From: Scolanthus callimorphus
Taxonomy: Eukaryota > Cnidaria > Anthozoa > Actiniaria > Edwardsiidae
Direction: 5' to 3'
DNA: 64,000 bases
Assembly: GCA_033964015.1 (NCBI GenBank)
Contig: CM066914.1
Span: forward strand, 16,881,637-16,945,636
In this document: piece after piece, positions 12,001 through 25,500 of the stretch
How the letters are laid out: each line of letters starts with the position of its first letter
Position numbering within the stretch: the first letter of the stretch is position 1
Translations under genes and position numbers: made by a program
Notes under the pieces: model-generated
The model's database searches: none
Seen by the model: only the letters and a program-made list of their open reading frames with translations
What the model was told of the DNA's origin: nothing

Positions 12001-15000
12001 GCAAGCGGAGCACCATACCTAAGGAAAAAACGTATAGTATACTATCGGGTTGATTTTGAACGTCACGGGCATTATGGATCATTTTGATGACGTCATTGAT
12101 GACGTAAGGGCATGTGACCTTGGTATAGAGTTCCTCTTATGGTGTTTGAAAGTTTGTTTAAGTTTGGCTTCTATGGAAGCTACCCTTCGGGAGATATGAT
12201 TTTTTCTTTCTTTTTCTGGTATTAAACATATAGCGTACGCCGTCCGTCCGTCCGTCCGTCCGTCGTCCGTGTACACATGGGAACCCTGTGGTATGCAAAG
12301 AAAAAATTATATCTCCTCAAGGGAACACGCTAAGACAACCATACTTGGGATATTTTGTCTATGCCACAAGGGGGGTGCTGTAACCCGGACACGTGATGTG
12401 ACGTCATCGATGACGTCATCAGTGATTGAAAACTGAATATCTCGTGAAGGGAAGACTCTAAGACAACCAAACTTTGGTAGTGTAGTCTAGGTCACCAGGT
12501 GAGCGAAATGAAGTGGTCACGTGATATGACGTCATCGATGACGTCATCTATGCTTCAAAAATGAATATCTCATGAAAGGAAGACTCTAAAACAACCAAAC
12601 TTGGGAAGTGTAGTCTAGGTCACCAGATGAGCGAAATGAAGTGGTCACGTGATGTGACGTAATCGATGACGTCATCTATGCTTAAAAAATCAATATCTCG
12701 TGAAGGGAAGACTCTAAAACAACCAAACTTAGGTAGTGTAGTCTAGACCACCAGATGAGCGAAATGAAGTGGTCACGTGATATGACGTCATCGATGACGT
12801 CATCTATGCTTGAAAAATTAATATCTCGTGAAGGGAAGACTCTAAAGCAACCATATAAACCATGTACACATGGGAATCCCTTTTATTCACATAGAAAATT
12901 TTATAACCAGGAGCTCCGCTTTTAGCCAGTGGCTAAATCTATATATTATCACTGTTGAAACTAAGATGAAGTTTCAGTTGTCCTGTTAACTCACGCAGAT
13001 GACATATATAACATTTTGCTTCTAATCTGTTGATTTGTGAAATTTCTTCTTACCGCCTTTCCTACTGGACCACGAAGGCCATTGAGACCGCTCGCGCCAG
13101 GATCTCCCTAGAAGAGCATAGAAATAAGGCACCACAATAAGCTAAAGCGGTCAGAACAGTAATACTTTACGAGGGAGAAATTGTATTTTTATTATAATAA
13201 TGCCTCAAATACCTTGGAGCCATCATGGCCATTCTCACCGTCGGGGCCTTGTGGTCCACGAGGTCCCTAAAATAACGATTATGACGTTAAGAGTACAAAA
13301 CAAGAAACCTTCAGCCTGTATCACTACAGTACGGAGGCAACACTTACAGGAAATCCGACGGGCCCAGGAAGTCCAGCATTACCAGAAGAACCTGATTGTC
13401 CCTACGAGAACAGAGGATGAATGCATATTAGCGAGAATACTTTTCATGGGCGGCAGAAGTTTTTAAATCAAGCAATATCATTTCAATAGCAGCTGAACGT
13501 TTCAATTCGTCAAATTTCTCACCGAAAAGAAATGGAAAGAAAACTTTCGTAATCTTCACATTCGTAGATAAGCAAAATATTTATCGTGGGTGTTTGCGCG
13601 CGCGCAAAATGGCGGGAATTTAGGCGGGAAAAACAAACAGCCAATCGGAAACTCGCGCACACACACATCGAAAATAAATAGTATATAGATACTCACTCTC
13701 TCTCCAGAAGCACCACGAGTTCCCTTCTCTCCTTCTGGTCCTAGAGGTCCCTGAATGGTACAAAGACAAATGCAGCATTAATACCACGTAACATGTAACA
13801 ACAAACTGAAAAGCAAAAGCGAGTAAAGAATGCCTTAGTGGTACTTACAATTCGCCCAGCCTCGCCCGGAACTCCGTCCTCGCCTGGGTCACCTTGTTTA
13901 CCCTGATAACAAACACTCGTTTAGAGCGGACTTCAGATGACCGGTGAAAGGAAGCGTTTCTATTAGAGCGAAGACTTTCGTCTTTTAGCCAATCAAATTG
14001 CCAACTTAACTGTACCAAAACGTGTCAATGCTCACGTCATGACTAAAGCAAGTCTGACTCACTTCGCCTCCTGATTGGTTTGTTGTTGAATGGCTTCCAT
14101 CCCTGATTAGCTAGTAGTTTTGTATTTTTGCGTTTAGTTTCCGACGCTCTATTAAACACTCATTAGCTAATAAATCTAGTGTGCCACGAACGATGTTATT
14201 ATCGGAACGAACTATGAAATAGTGAAACAATATGTTAAGAAGTTTGTAAACAAGTGTAATGACAGAACCACACCGTGTAACATTAAAGCTATATGTCAAA
14301 TGCCACTCAACGTCAGACACTGGCTTTGCCGTGGAAAACATTTTGGTGGAGAACCGGGTAACGCATTTCGGGTCTCAGCTTATAAACGTTTACTTCGGAA
14401 TTCGCCATATAAAGACTGTTGCGGGTGATGTATGAGGGAGTGCTACTCACGATGTCTCCAGTTTCTCCTTGGTCTCCAGGAGGTCCAATTGGTCCGGTAG
14501 GTCCGCGAAGGCCGTCATCTCCCGGTCTGCCGGGGGCGCCAGGCAAGCCACGTGGTCCCTGAATACAAGAAGAAGCATCTTAGAAATGCTAGACTTTTGA
14601 ATAAGCTGAAGAGAATAACACGAATCGATACTTACAGTAAGACCAGCATCGCCAGGAATACCGGGGATACCAGGGTTGCCGCTACCGCCCTGTGGCCAAG
14701 GAAACAACAACAGTTAGTGCATTGGCATAAACACAGCAAATTTCAAATGACTGGAGTAAGACTAAATAACCTAGCCAATCGTAAACAAGAGAAATTACAC
14801 GTTGTTGCCGAATTGTACCCCGTCAGCCAATCACAAGCCAAGGAAAACGATTATTACTCATTGAACACGTGACCAGTTTCTGTAAGATCACTATCACACG
14901 ATGAACGTGGTCACTAAATGCACAACTGCGTTTAGTTCAAAATATGCTTGGTTAATAGAAATTAGCTACAATGAGAATGCAAATAAAAGCAAATCACAAT

Positions 15001-18000
15001 ACAAACAATTTTCAATTCTTAGCTGAAACCAGCTCTGTTACAAAAGCTAACGCCGGCGAAGACCGGCGTAAAGGTATAACTAAATCTGGAAAATATATGC
15101 GCCAATTTCAAAACAATGTAATAAAAATGGTGCCATAATAGTCTTTCTAGAGAGTATACATTTTATGCTAGCAGTGAGCAAACGTACAAAGAAAATAGTT
15201 TGTTTATCAACCCAAGTGAAGTTTGTTCTCTCACCCTTGGTCCACGTGGTCCAGCGGGACCAGCTGTGCCTGGATTGCCAGCGAAACCCTAGAATGGAAC
15301 ACAGTAAATAAGGCATTATTATCAGAGCATAGCGCATAAGACAAGAAATACTTGACAACTAGAGCCCTTAGTACAGTCTGCGCTGATCGTAGTGAAAGAC
15401 GTTTACAGGGCGGAGGATCGCTTGAATTGCGGGTCGACTGAAAATCGAGCGACTTGCCAAACGACGCATAAACCACACAAAGCTGTAAAATTCCTACTGA
15501 ATCAGATAATAAAAAATTACAAGCAAAAGAACAAATATGTGCGTAGTAGGCTTGTTGGTATTTTTAGGTTGACTTACTCGTTTGCCATCGGATCCCGGGG
15601 GTCCACGAGGTCCGGTGTTGCCAGGATCTCCCTACAAGCAGTGACATAACAACAGGTTATTTGGCTGGATAGTCCGGGGAAAGAAGAATACCACAAATGC
15701 GATAGCACACAGTACCTGGTCACCCTTGGGACCAGAAGGTCCTGGTGGGCCGGGATGTCCTACGTTACCCTAGCAACAACAAGAAAAGCAGGTTAAGGGT
15801 TTCATTATTAAGTAATATCGCATCATAAACATATTTGCATTCGGGCATGTAGCTTTTTATAACATCTTACCACTGGTCCAGGTGCACCGGGTGGTCCCAT
15901 GGGTCCTTGTTCTCCAGCCAAACCCTGAAATAAAATTCATTTTCTAATTGTCAAGGGTACAGGGTTTTCGAAAATTACTCAATGGTTTTTGTAGGCAGAA
16001 AATAAGGCAAAAGAAGTAACACATCAGCAGGTGTACCAAGACCTCCTGACAGCGCCATTTTGTCGGCCGAAAGATGTTAGAAAGAAACTATCGCGGTCTC
16101 GCAATGGCTTCGGGATCCTTCTTCCTGTTCCGATGAATTTACGATGGATTGCCAGTTTATTTATTTAGATATCGTCGTGAAGTCAGGGAACAGGGAACCT
16201 CGAGGTACTAGTAAAGTACAATTTTGTTTCCATACCGCTGCACCGTCAGCACCACCTTCACCAGCTCTTCCCTTCTCGCCTTGCTTGCCCTATAATACAA
16301 AAATATCACGATATTTAGTAAGCGACCGCGCAAGAGTTAAAATACTGGAATTTCTTAATCACTTTGTAGCAGTGCTTTGCAGTAGAACAACCAGAATTTT
16401 ATCCCCAGGGGGCAGAGGGTTATCGGGAATTTCTGTTGCTAATTTATGTATTGTCTGCGAATTCCCGCGGGTTGCCTGTGGTTTTAAAATATCGTCACCA
16501 GGCCCTTTGCCCGAGAGAAAACAAAATGGCGACGGTAATGAAGAATACGATGTTTCTAAAACATCTGCGGATTTCCGTGCTTTCTCGCTAAGATATTATT
16601 CTTACAGACCTTCCAGTGAAGTAACGGATTTCCCTCAGAAATGTTCTTGGTGTGCGTTACAATTTCGTCTCACAAATTTATTGTATCCAGTATTTCACCT
16701 TGGGACACTTTGAGTGTCGTCAGGTAGATCAATGCGGGGCTGGGTAGGGTAACTAAGGGGTACAAAAATGAGTGAAGGGGGACATTACCTGCTCACCACG
16801 TGCACCGCGTTCTCCTTGTGGGCCGGGAGCACCCTAAAACAAAGCAATACTAGAAGTTGATAAAAGGTATAGGAATGGTACAAAATTACAATTACAACTC
16901 ACCCTAGCTCCGGCAGAGCCATCTTGTCCTCTCTCTCCAACAGCGCCCTGGAAAACACGTTGATAACATAAAAACGATGCTGTTTTCGAGAATTATCGGT
17001 AGGCAAATAATCTTTATGCTGCAAATAATATGTAGAACAGTATTTCTATCGTCTTGCATTTCGAGCCGAAAAATTCGAGCCGAAAAATACTATATAGTTC
17101 ATTTATTTTGGAATCAATCATTCCGCAGTATGAAACATTCTATGACGCACACTAAACACAGTTCTTATTGTTGTTAGACTTCCTCCCAGGTTGTCGAAGC
17201 GTCAGTCACATCAAACAGTTCTTCTTAGGACTCCCACATCCTCCCGGATGATCATATAAAAAAACAATTACTTCGAGAAATGTTGTCAGTTCGAGAAACA
17301 AACACAGTTGAGCGTATCTACGATATCAGTTGGTCAGTTTGACGGTCTTACTCTCTTTCCATCAGGTCCAGGTACACCGCTAGGGCCGGGTTCTCCTTGA
17401 GCTCCCTACAAGACAGAGAATAGAAACATTAGATGACCGATACACATAGCCTATCATAAACGAGAGCAATTATAAATTACTACTTAATGTCTTCATCGTC
17501 AGCCAATCACAAGCCGAGTATAACCACTATCGCTCATTGAACACGTGACTGCTTTCTTTGTAAGCCAAGCCGAGTAAAGCCTCCATCACGAAGTGACATG
17601 TGATTACTGAATGCAAAGCTGCGTTTAGTTCAAAATTTGTAAAATCACTACTTACAGGAAGACCAGGAACGCCGACATTGCCGGGCAGACCACGCTGTCC
17701 TGGGGTACCCTGAGATGTAACCAAAATAGATTTAGTCATTAACCTCATTTGTAGGTAACAAACATACAATGATAGACAACAAAATTTATTGACTTAGTGG
17801 GGGAGGGTTGGTATCACTTACGTCACGTCCGTTCACACCAGGCTCACCGCGAGATCCATACGCTCCACGGGCACCCTGAAATGAAGATTTACAATAATTG
17901 TAAGGTCCATTGTAATGTTGTACTCATGTATCATGGTAAATGTGAATTTACAGTCTCTGTAAGTATTTTTCCGGGTAATGCTAGCTCAAGAGAATTACTA

Positions 18001-21000
18001 CAAGAGCCAGCCATAAATCCTTTGGTAAGAGAGAAAGACAAAAGTTATTGGATTTCGAATTCTGTGTTTCATGACGCAATGCTCTTCCCAAAATCATGAC
18101 ATTCCCTCTTTAATATTGATTTTGAAGTTCTTTCTTTGAAACTTTATCCCTTTAGATGAGCTAACAATGAGCATCTGGTAAACACAAGAGTAACTGGATC
18201 AATCTACCAAGAGTAACCGGATCAAGTAAACGGAGTAACCGGATCAAGACGAATCAAGTAACCGGATCAAGTAACGGAGTAACCGGATCAATTAACTGGA
18301 GTAACCGGATCAATTAACCGGAGTAACCGGATCAAGTACCAATAATTGTGTGTATACTTACAGGTGAACCAGGTGCACCTCGAGGTCCGGCGGCACCTTC
18401 TTTGCCCGCCGCGCCCTGCTCTCCCTTCTGACCAGCCAGACCAGGTGATCCGGGGGAACCAGCTCGGCCCTGCAAGTCAAAACACCAAGCCACTTCAGTC
18501 TACAGATTAAGCGCAGATTTACATAATCATTGTCCGTTGTCATGGTACCCGTTGGAACCCTTTCTGTTGACAACAAGTCAGTCGACGCTTTGACCAAAAA
18601 TGAAGCTACATAATTACTGCAACACGAGCATGAACTTTCAGAGCTCATCTCTTGTATTTAAGGGTTCTGATTGCCATAGTTTCCTGAATGAAAGATATGG
18701 GTTACCTGTGGTCCAGCAGCTCCGTTTTCACCGTCTCTACCAGCCTCTCCCTACAATCATAAAGAAACAATAATTAATGATCACTATCATAGAACTTTGT
18801 CCGATATCATAGGACAAATATGGATCCACTAATGCAAAATCTTTGCCATCCAGTGGCCGAGAAAAATAGAAAGCATGGCTGATCCCTCGACCTCAAACAT
18901 GTGAATGCTTTATCAATGCATTGATATAGTTGGGAGAAGTTAAAGGTTGATCACTTCTGGGAGTGAAAGGGTTAACGAGGAAGTGTTGCAGGCTGCTCAG
19001 GGCCACAACTCAAGATTCACGACTTCAAGACGTGAGCACGTGATAATGGCACGTGATAACTTCAGCGTGTGCATGCGAGATAAAGCGAGGTAATTGAAAT
19101 GGTTCAATTGGGAGGCGATACATGACTCGAGGGATGTAAGGCCAGATAAGGTATTTTTTTACTTGCGTGACCCGCGTCCCCGGAGGGGTTCATCACATTC
19201 TTCACATGTCGACCTGATAGGGGTGCTCGTCGTATATTTTAGGGGTCAAAATCGACTCTCGTCGGAGAAACATTGTGGCTTTTACTAATAAATGGTATTT
19301 TAGGTGTACGCAAATGAATGAAAGGGTCACAAACCAAGCAAAACGTTTTCTGGCTTTCTTTATTCATTTATAGCTCTAAAAACAAGAACAAAAAACGTTA
19401 TTATTGTTTTTTTAGGGGTCATTTTGTTTTATAAGGTATTTTTTAGGGGGTGGATTTTTTATGTCCTGGTAGTTTTTAGGGTATATTTCAGATGTCCCGA
19501 CGCGCACCCCTATCACTCTTACTTGGTTTAACCCCCGGGCCCGCGTCCGGAGATCTAGCCTACGAGTAAAGCATGGTCAACATGGATCCGTTGATCTGCC
19601 TACCTTCTCTCCATCCTTGCCGTCAGGTCCAGGTGCTCCAGTTGGCCCTGAAGGTCCCTACAATAAACAAACACATCATGTTTGTTCATATATCCACCAG
19701 ATAACAGCATTAATCATGGTTCCAGGTTGGATTTCATGACAGGTTACCCTTGGTCCTGGCATGCCGTCCTCTCCGGGCACTCCGTCTGGTCCACGGTCTC
19801 CTTTAACGCCATCTGATCCTGGCTCTCCTGCCTCACCAGAGTCACCCTTACGAGAGAAACAATGGATGAGCTTACACTGCGTGCTCGTGGCGAAGAAAGG
19901 GGTCTGGGGAGGCTCTGGACTTGCCACAAGTCGTCCTCTTTGTTTTTCCTTGAAAAAAAGCGCACGGTCCCGTGGTTTTTCCTCGGGAGGCTCGGGTCCG
20001 CAAAGTTTTGGTTTTGGAAGACTTTTTCTTCCTTGGCGTCAACAGAATGGTTTGCCACCTTCCCAGAATTTTCACCTTATTTCACTTTATTACCCCCAGA
20101 TATATGTTCTTGCATAATTCAATTATGCAACTGATTCAACTGATTCACATTGTAGTTCGCATGAACAGATATCCTATTGACTGGTGTTCAAGTTCAAAAA
20201 TATTCTTATACGTCTCGATCTACAACACACGTGTACAACGTTCCAAAGTCGATTCTCACGTGTACTTGTTTTTTCTTTATAAGCTGTAAAGTTTGCTTAC
20301 ATCGGCTCCAGGGGCACCCGGGGCTCCATTCGCACCACGAGGACCAACAGCTCCCTACAAAGACAACCACAAAGCAAACTTCAGCAAAATATCACTGATA
20401 ACTGCCGGCTTTTTACTGCTAAAAGACCAAAATTATGTCGGTAAAGAGTCCTCAGTTTTCCTGTCGACAGTATATCGTCTGCGTTCGTTTCCAAATGGAA
20501 TAGCTATTTTTGACTTAGATCTATGAGATGAATAGACAGATGGTAACTCACCCTAGATCCACGAGGTCCTTTGACACCACGCTCACCCAAAGCACCACGT
20601 CGGCCCTAGAAACAGATAACACACACACATTAGAGCGGATTTCACATGACTGTCGTGAAAACAATTGCAATTGAGCAATCACTAGCCAATCAGGATCGAG
20701 AGAAATCACAACTTGCTCCTAAATGGCTTTTCTCTCAGCCAATCCGCTCTATAAGTTACAAGTCCACATTATTATAAAGTTCTTGGATCGGGTACGCTTT
20801 AGAACGGCTTGTTATTATTAGAAATAAAAAAAAGAATTCTATAAGCTTACAGTTCGTCCTTCAGCGCCCTGTGGTCCTTGCTCGCCAGACACTCCCGGAT
20901 CTCCCTACAGAGTACAAAAAATAAATAATAAATAAACAAGTAAACAAGTAAAATTTTATTTAGTTATTGTAATCCGAATTTCGGATATCTATTCATTCTT

Positions 21001-22308
21001 AAGGTAATTCCCCTGAAATAAAACTTGTCGTAGAATTTTTTCTTAATTTGTCTATTTACTATTTAGTATATAAGGAACGGAAATATGAAATAAAAAGAGG
21101 GGGTGCCCATGCTCGTTTAGAAACTGCGATGGCGCAAACATGCCCCATTTTTAGTGCCTGAGGGCTATTTTGTGAAGGAATACGTGAAACAAGAAAATTG
21201 TAATAAAACGCTGACTACTGAAGCAATCCAGTTCGCTTGCAAGTTTGAACAGAAATGTTGGATGCTTCACTACCTAGGACGAACATTGGAATGTTTAATT
21301 TTCTATGTGTGTTGACGCTACTCTTGAAAATGTGCAAAAATGTGCGCACCGCTCGTGATAATTTGAGAGTCTTTGGTGTCTCATTTTGGGGCTTTTTATA
21401 ACGATAGCTCAAAAACTTGTCGTAGAAATTTCTTTAAACTTTTTTTATAACAGGGGAATGAAAGTCTTATCAAAATGGTAAAATAAAAAATGGGGGTGCC
21501 CAATCTTGTTTTCGCGCAATATCCCAAAAAGTGACTTTTTCTTGGTGTTTCTCGCTCAAATGGGGATATTTAGCTTGCGCGCGCGCGCTCGATTGCGTCA
21601 TTTTCGAACGAATTGATCGCGCGTCCATGCGCAGAACAGCGTGCGCAGTGCAAAACAGGGGAATAACCTTAAGTGTTTCTAATAACAATAACAATGACAA
21701 TGACAATAACATACGATACAAAGTCGTCAAAGACAATTATGTGACTTAAAAGGGACTCTGGAACCCCTTACACATGTGTGAACGGTTCTTGAAATAGCGA
21801 ATGAGAACTGGATGCGTAGCCAGGAAATAGTGTTAGCATACGATTCATTGTTCTTTATTTGATAGCTTATTGGCGAGACTTGTTAATAATAATAATAATA
21901 ATAATAAAACAATAATAATAATAATAATAATAATAATAATCTTTATTTCTCTTCAGATAAAAATACATATCTAAAAATTTAAAAATCTATAAACAACAAG
22001 CGAAAATACAAGGAGATAAAGAAAAGAACAAAGTTATACTACATATTAGCAAGAGTGGATTAATCCACTCTTGATATTAGTCAAATCACACTAGTGGTCT
22101 ATTGTCAATGCTGCGTTCTGATTGGTTGAGCTACTAGTAGGCTATAAGTTATAGCCTACTAGTAGCGAAAAGTGTCGGATTTGAAAGCCAGAAAATGGCA
22201 AATGACCAGACCAGAAAACGTTTTTGGCTATACAAATTGACTTACTAGTGTGATTTAACTAAAACAATTATTCCTCTCGCCCTCATGGCCTCTGAGTCAA
22301 TAGCCCAT

Positions 22309-22339
<31 letters not shown>

Positions 22340-22554
22340 GAGCCCATTCGGGCTCGACGAATAATTGTTAATTAGTATATACCAAATCAGTGAATAGTCA
22401 TTTTCGCGCGCTCTGATTGGTTCCTGAAATAGTAGATATCAAACACTATTTACTGTTTTGAGAAAATTCTCAAAATGGCGGCTCTTTTCGCGCGCGATAC
22501 TGCGTCTTGAATCTTTTAAAACCGTATTTTATTCTACTGATTTGGTATATACTA

Positions 22555-22591
<37 letters not shown>

Positions 22592-25500
22592 ACTTCGGGG
22601 GAAAGTTGTTAACTATAATTAAAAACCTACTATATTGAATGACACTAGTACCTACCCTGTCTCCGGGTGCGCCAGGGGGTCCAATGCGTCCATTCCGGCC
22701 AACTTCTCCCTTTAGTCAAATTACATTTGAAATTAAAATGTAACAACGGGGCAATTCACGTCAGCAAGAACGACAATGACAATGGTAATAATCCAGAAGT
22801 CCTGGTTTCTTTAAATAAGTTAAAACTGTACTTACAGATTTTCCAGGGGTGCCGGGGGAACCTTCAGCGCCAGGGTCGCCCTAAAACAGCAATTGATTAG
22901 TCAGCAACAGAAACAAAGTTCGTGTTAAATGATTTATCACAATACCTATACATTGCCTCCTTGGACTGACTAGCCCGTTATTTAGTTCCTTTTAAGAAAC
23001 CTCGTAACTGTATAACAACTGGGTATCACGTCGTCATAATATCATAGTATAATATCGGTGATATAGTGCCGTTGTTCAATCGTTGCATCATTGTTGATGA
23101 TTAATATAAAGACAATGGTCCCAAGCTTTGCATGGGGTACACCCGCGAAAACAGTCTATCACCGACAAACCCGCTATATGTACGTGCAACATATCACAAC
23201 ATTAGAGCAATACCAATCATATTAATGTTATAAGAAAATTAAATATAAGTATTACGGTAATAACATGATGATCTTACTTGGCGTCCCGCAGCACCTGGTC
23301 GGCCCTGAGGGCCTGCTGGGCCAATTTCACCCTGTCATATATGGAAATAACACTATGATTAGACTAAAATACCATTAATATTATAAATGGAAAAGCTCAA
23401 GAACAACACAAGAACAACTTGTCCTACCCTGTTTCCCTTTTCTCCTGTAACGCCAGGAGTTCCCGGGTTTCCCTGTTAGACAAGCACGATGACAATGTTA
23501 ATACTTGATTGAGATAATTCATGCAATCAGTGAAGGGTGTCTCAAACAAAAAATATATAACGTACATCTGTGCCCGGGTCACCATCCGGTCCAGTGCCTC
23601 CTTGGCGTCCAACAGGTCCCTACAGAAGAAACAGTATTAGGTAAGAAGGTGTTTGTACAAGCACAAGCATGTTTCTTTTAACTTCTGAGTATTAAGGAAA
23701 AACACGATCAGTGCTATCAGAACAAGCCGGCGACCGTCTGAGCTCCGCTGGCTATTTAACGCTATTTTACGTTTCACTGCCGGCTACTATTCATCGGACA
23801 CCAGACAAAGCAGAATTGAGTCACTGAGATTAGCCAAACTGGGCCGCGCAGCCCGTTTTTCTTTGTGTCGGTCACGCAACGCTAAGAACGGGATGCGCGG
23901 GAGACTAGAATAACCGCCTCTTCTTTAAAATTAAGTTGCACAATACTTAACTGAGCAAGAAAAGGGGAGTCACAACTCTGCATGCAGAGGTGTGTCTTAA
24001 ATGTGCCTTCTTTAAGCAAATTCGTTCAATTAATTTGATCGGAGTATACCGCGAATAAGCCCCTCTGGCAAACATTATGGATGGTTAAGGGTTCTTCGTG
24101 TGTTAATGGTCACATTTTGTTTTCAGCACAATTACTAGGTGTACTTCGATCGAAATAACTATATTTTCACTCCCTTATTTAACAAATTATTAATTTGAAA
24201 AAACTATAGCTGGTTCACAGTTCTAAAACTTAGGAAATGTGTTAGCTACCTGGGAACGAGTGTTTTGAGATGTTTTAGAAAAAAATATATATATATAAAC
24301 AAATTAGGCACACTGTGGCCAGCAAGTGCAAATATACCTTGGGTCCTCGCTCTCCTTCTACACCAGGATCTCCAGGGACGCCAACTTCACCAGGCATACC
24401 AGGTAGACCAGTGGTTCCAGATAATCCTTGAGGGCCCTTAAATTTAAGTTGTGCACAAATTATGGCACAATTGTTTGGTGGTCAAAGATAGATGGAATAA
24501 GTGGTACATTAGAGCGGATTTCAGACGAGTGGCGTGAGTAATTCGCACTTACTTTGCGTTTCTTCCTATACGCTTTGTTCAGAATCGGCGTGTTTACTTT
24601 GCGTTTGGTTTACCCCACTCATGTGAAATCGGCTCTAAGGTCCAGGCACGAACAGTGCTTAGAAATACATTGATGGATATTAACGACATAACTTTTTGGG
24701 TTAGGAGTTTGTAAGGAATTTGACCCGGGGATAATCGTCGTATCTTTTAGGGGTTAAAATCACGTTGGTTTGGTCTCTTTTAGGGGTGATCTTGATCTTC
24801 AATAAATTTTAGGCAGAATGGTATCTTTTAGGGCCGAAACTGTGTCCAAATTGCTTTTTCTCATGATGGTGCTTCTAAAAACCGTGTAAGAAAGAGAGAT
24901 TATTCGATGAGAAGACGATGAATTAGAAACAAACACGGAAATGTCTTCATGGGTATTTTTCCCCTGTTACCTGTGTCCTTCGCGCCTACTTGGCACATAA
25001 GACCTCATCTTTTAGGGTATCTTTTAGGGTAATAATTTTTTTGGCCCACCATGTTTGGTATCTTTTAGGGGTGAAACCCCCCCCGGGGAATTTGAACAAG
25101 GTCAATTTGGACGCGATAAACTTCCAGCTGATCTCGCATCACAGCCCGCAAAGGATTGTTTGTCAAAATGAAACGTTCCTAGGTCCAGGGAGAGAGACTC
25201 GAATTTTCGTAGTTTTGGGAAGCAAAAACTAGAATTAATCATCGTACAAGTCAAAGCCTGTTTACAATTGACATAAGGCAACATTTTCTGAGGAGATGGA
25301 AACGTTTTTTTGCTCAATTGCAATATTTTTTAGAATCTGTTTTCAACGCCTGACGATGCAACAAAAATCGTTCTGATTGGCTAATGCAAGACCAAGGAAT
25401 CAACTGGCTACATTTGTATTTTAACATGAGGTCTACAGATAGGTTTGGACGCCTTTCTAACATACCGGTGATCCTTGAGATCCTCTCTCGCCTTGATCTC

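Noticed and set aside
16144..16713. 189-codon plus-strand open frame
   Set aside because: It runs antisense through the collagen exon at 16236-16289 and through a dispersed repeat. No protein family is recognisable.
18187..18335. Evenly spaced GTAACCGGATCAA repeats resembling a CRISPR array
   Set aside because: The units are contiguous and degenerate with no unique spacers, and they lie in an animal gene intron. It is a minisatellite.
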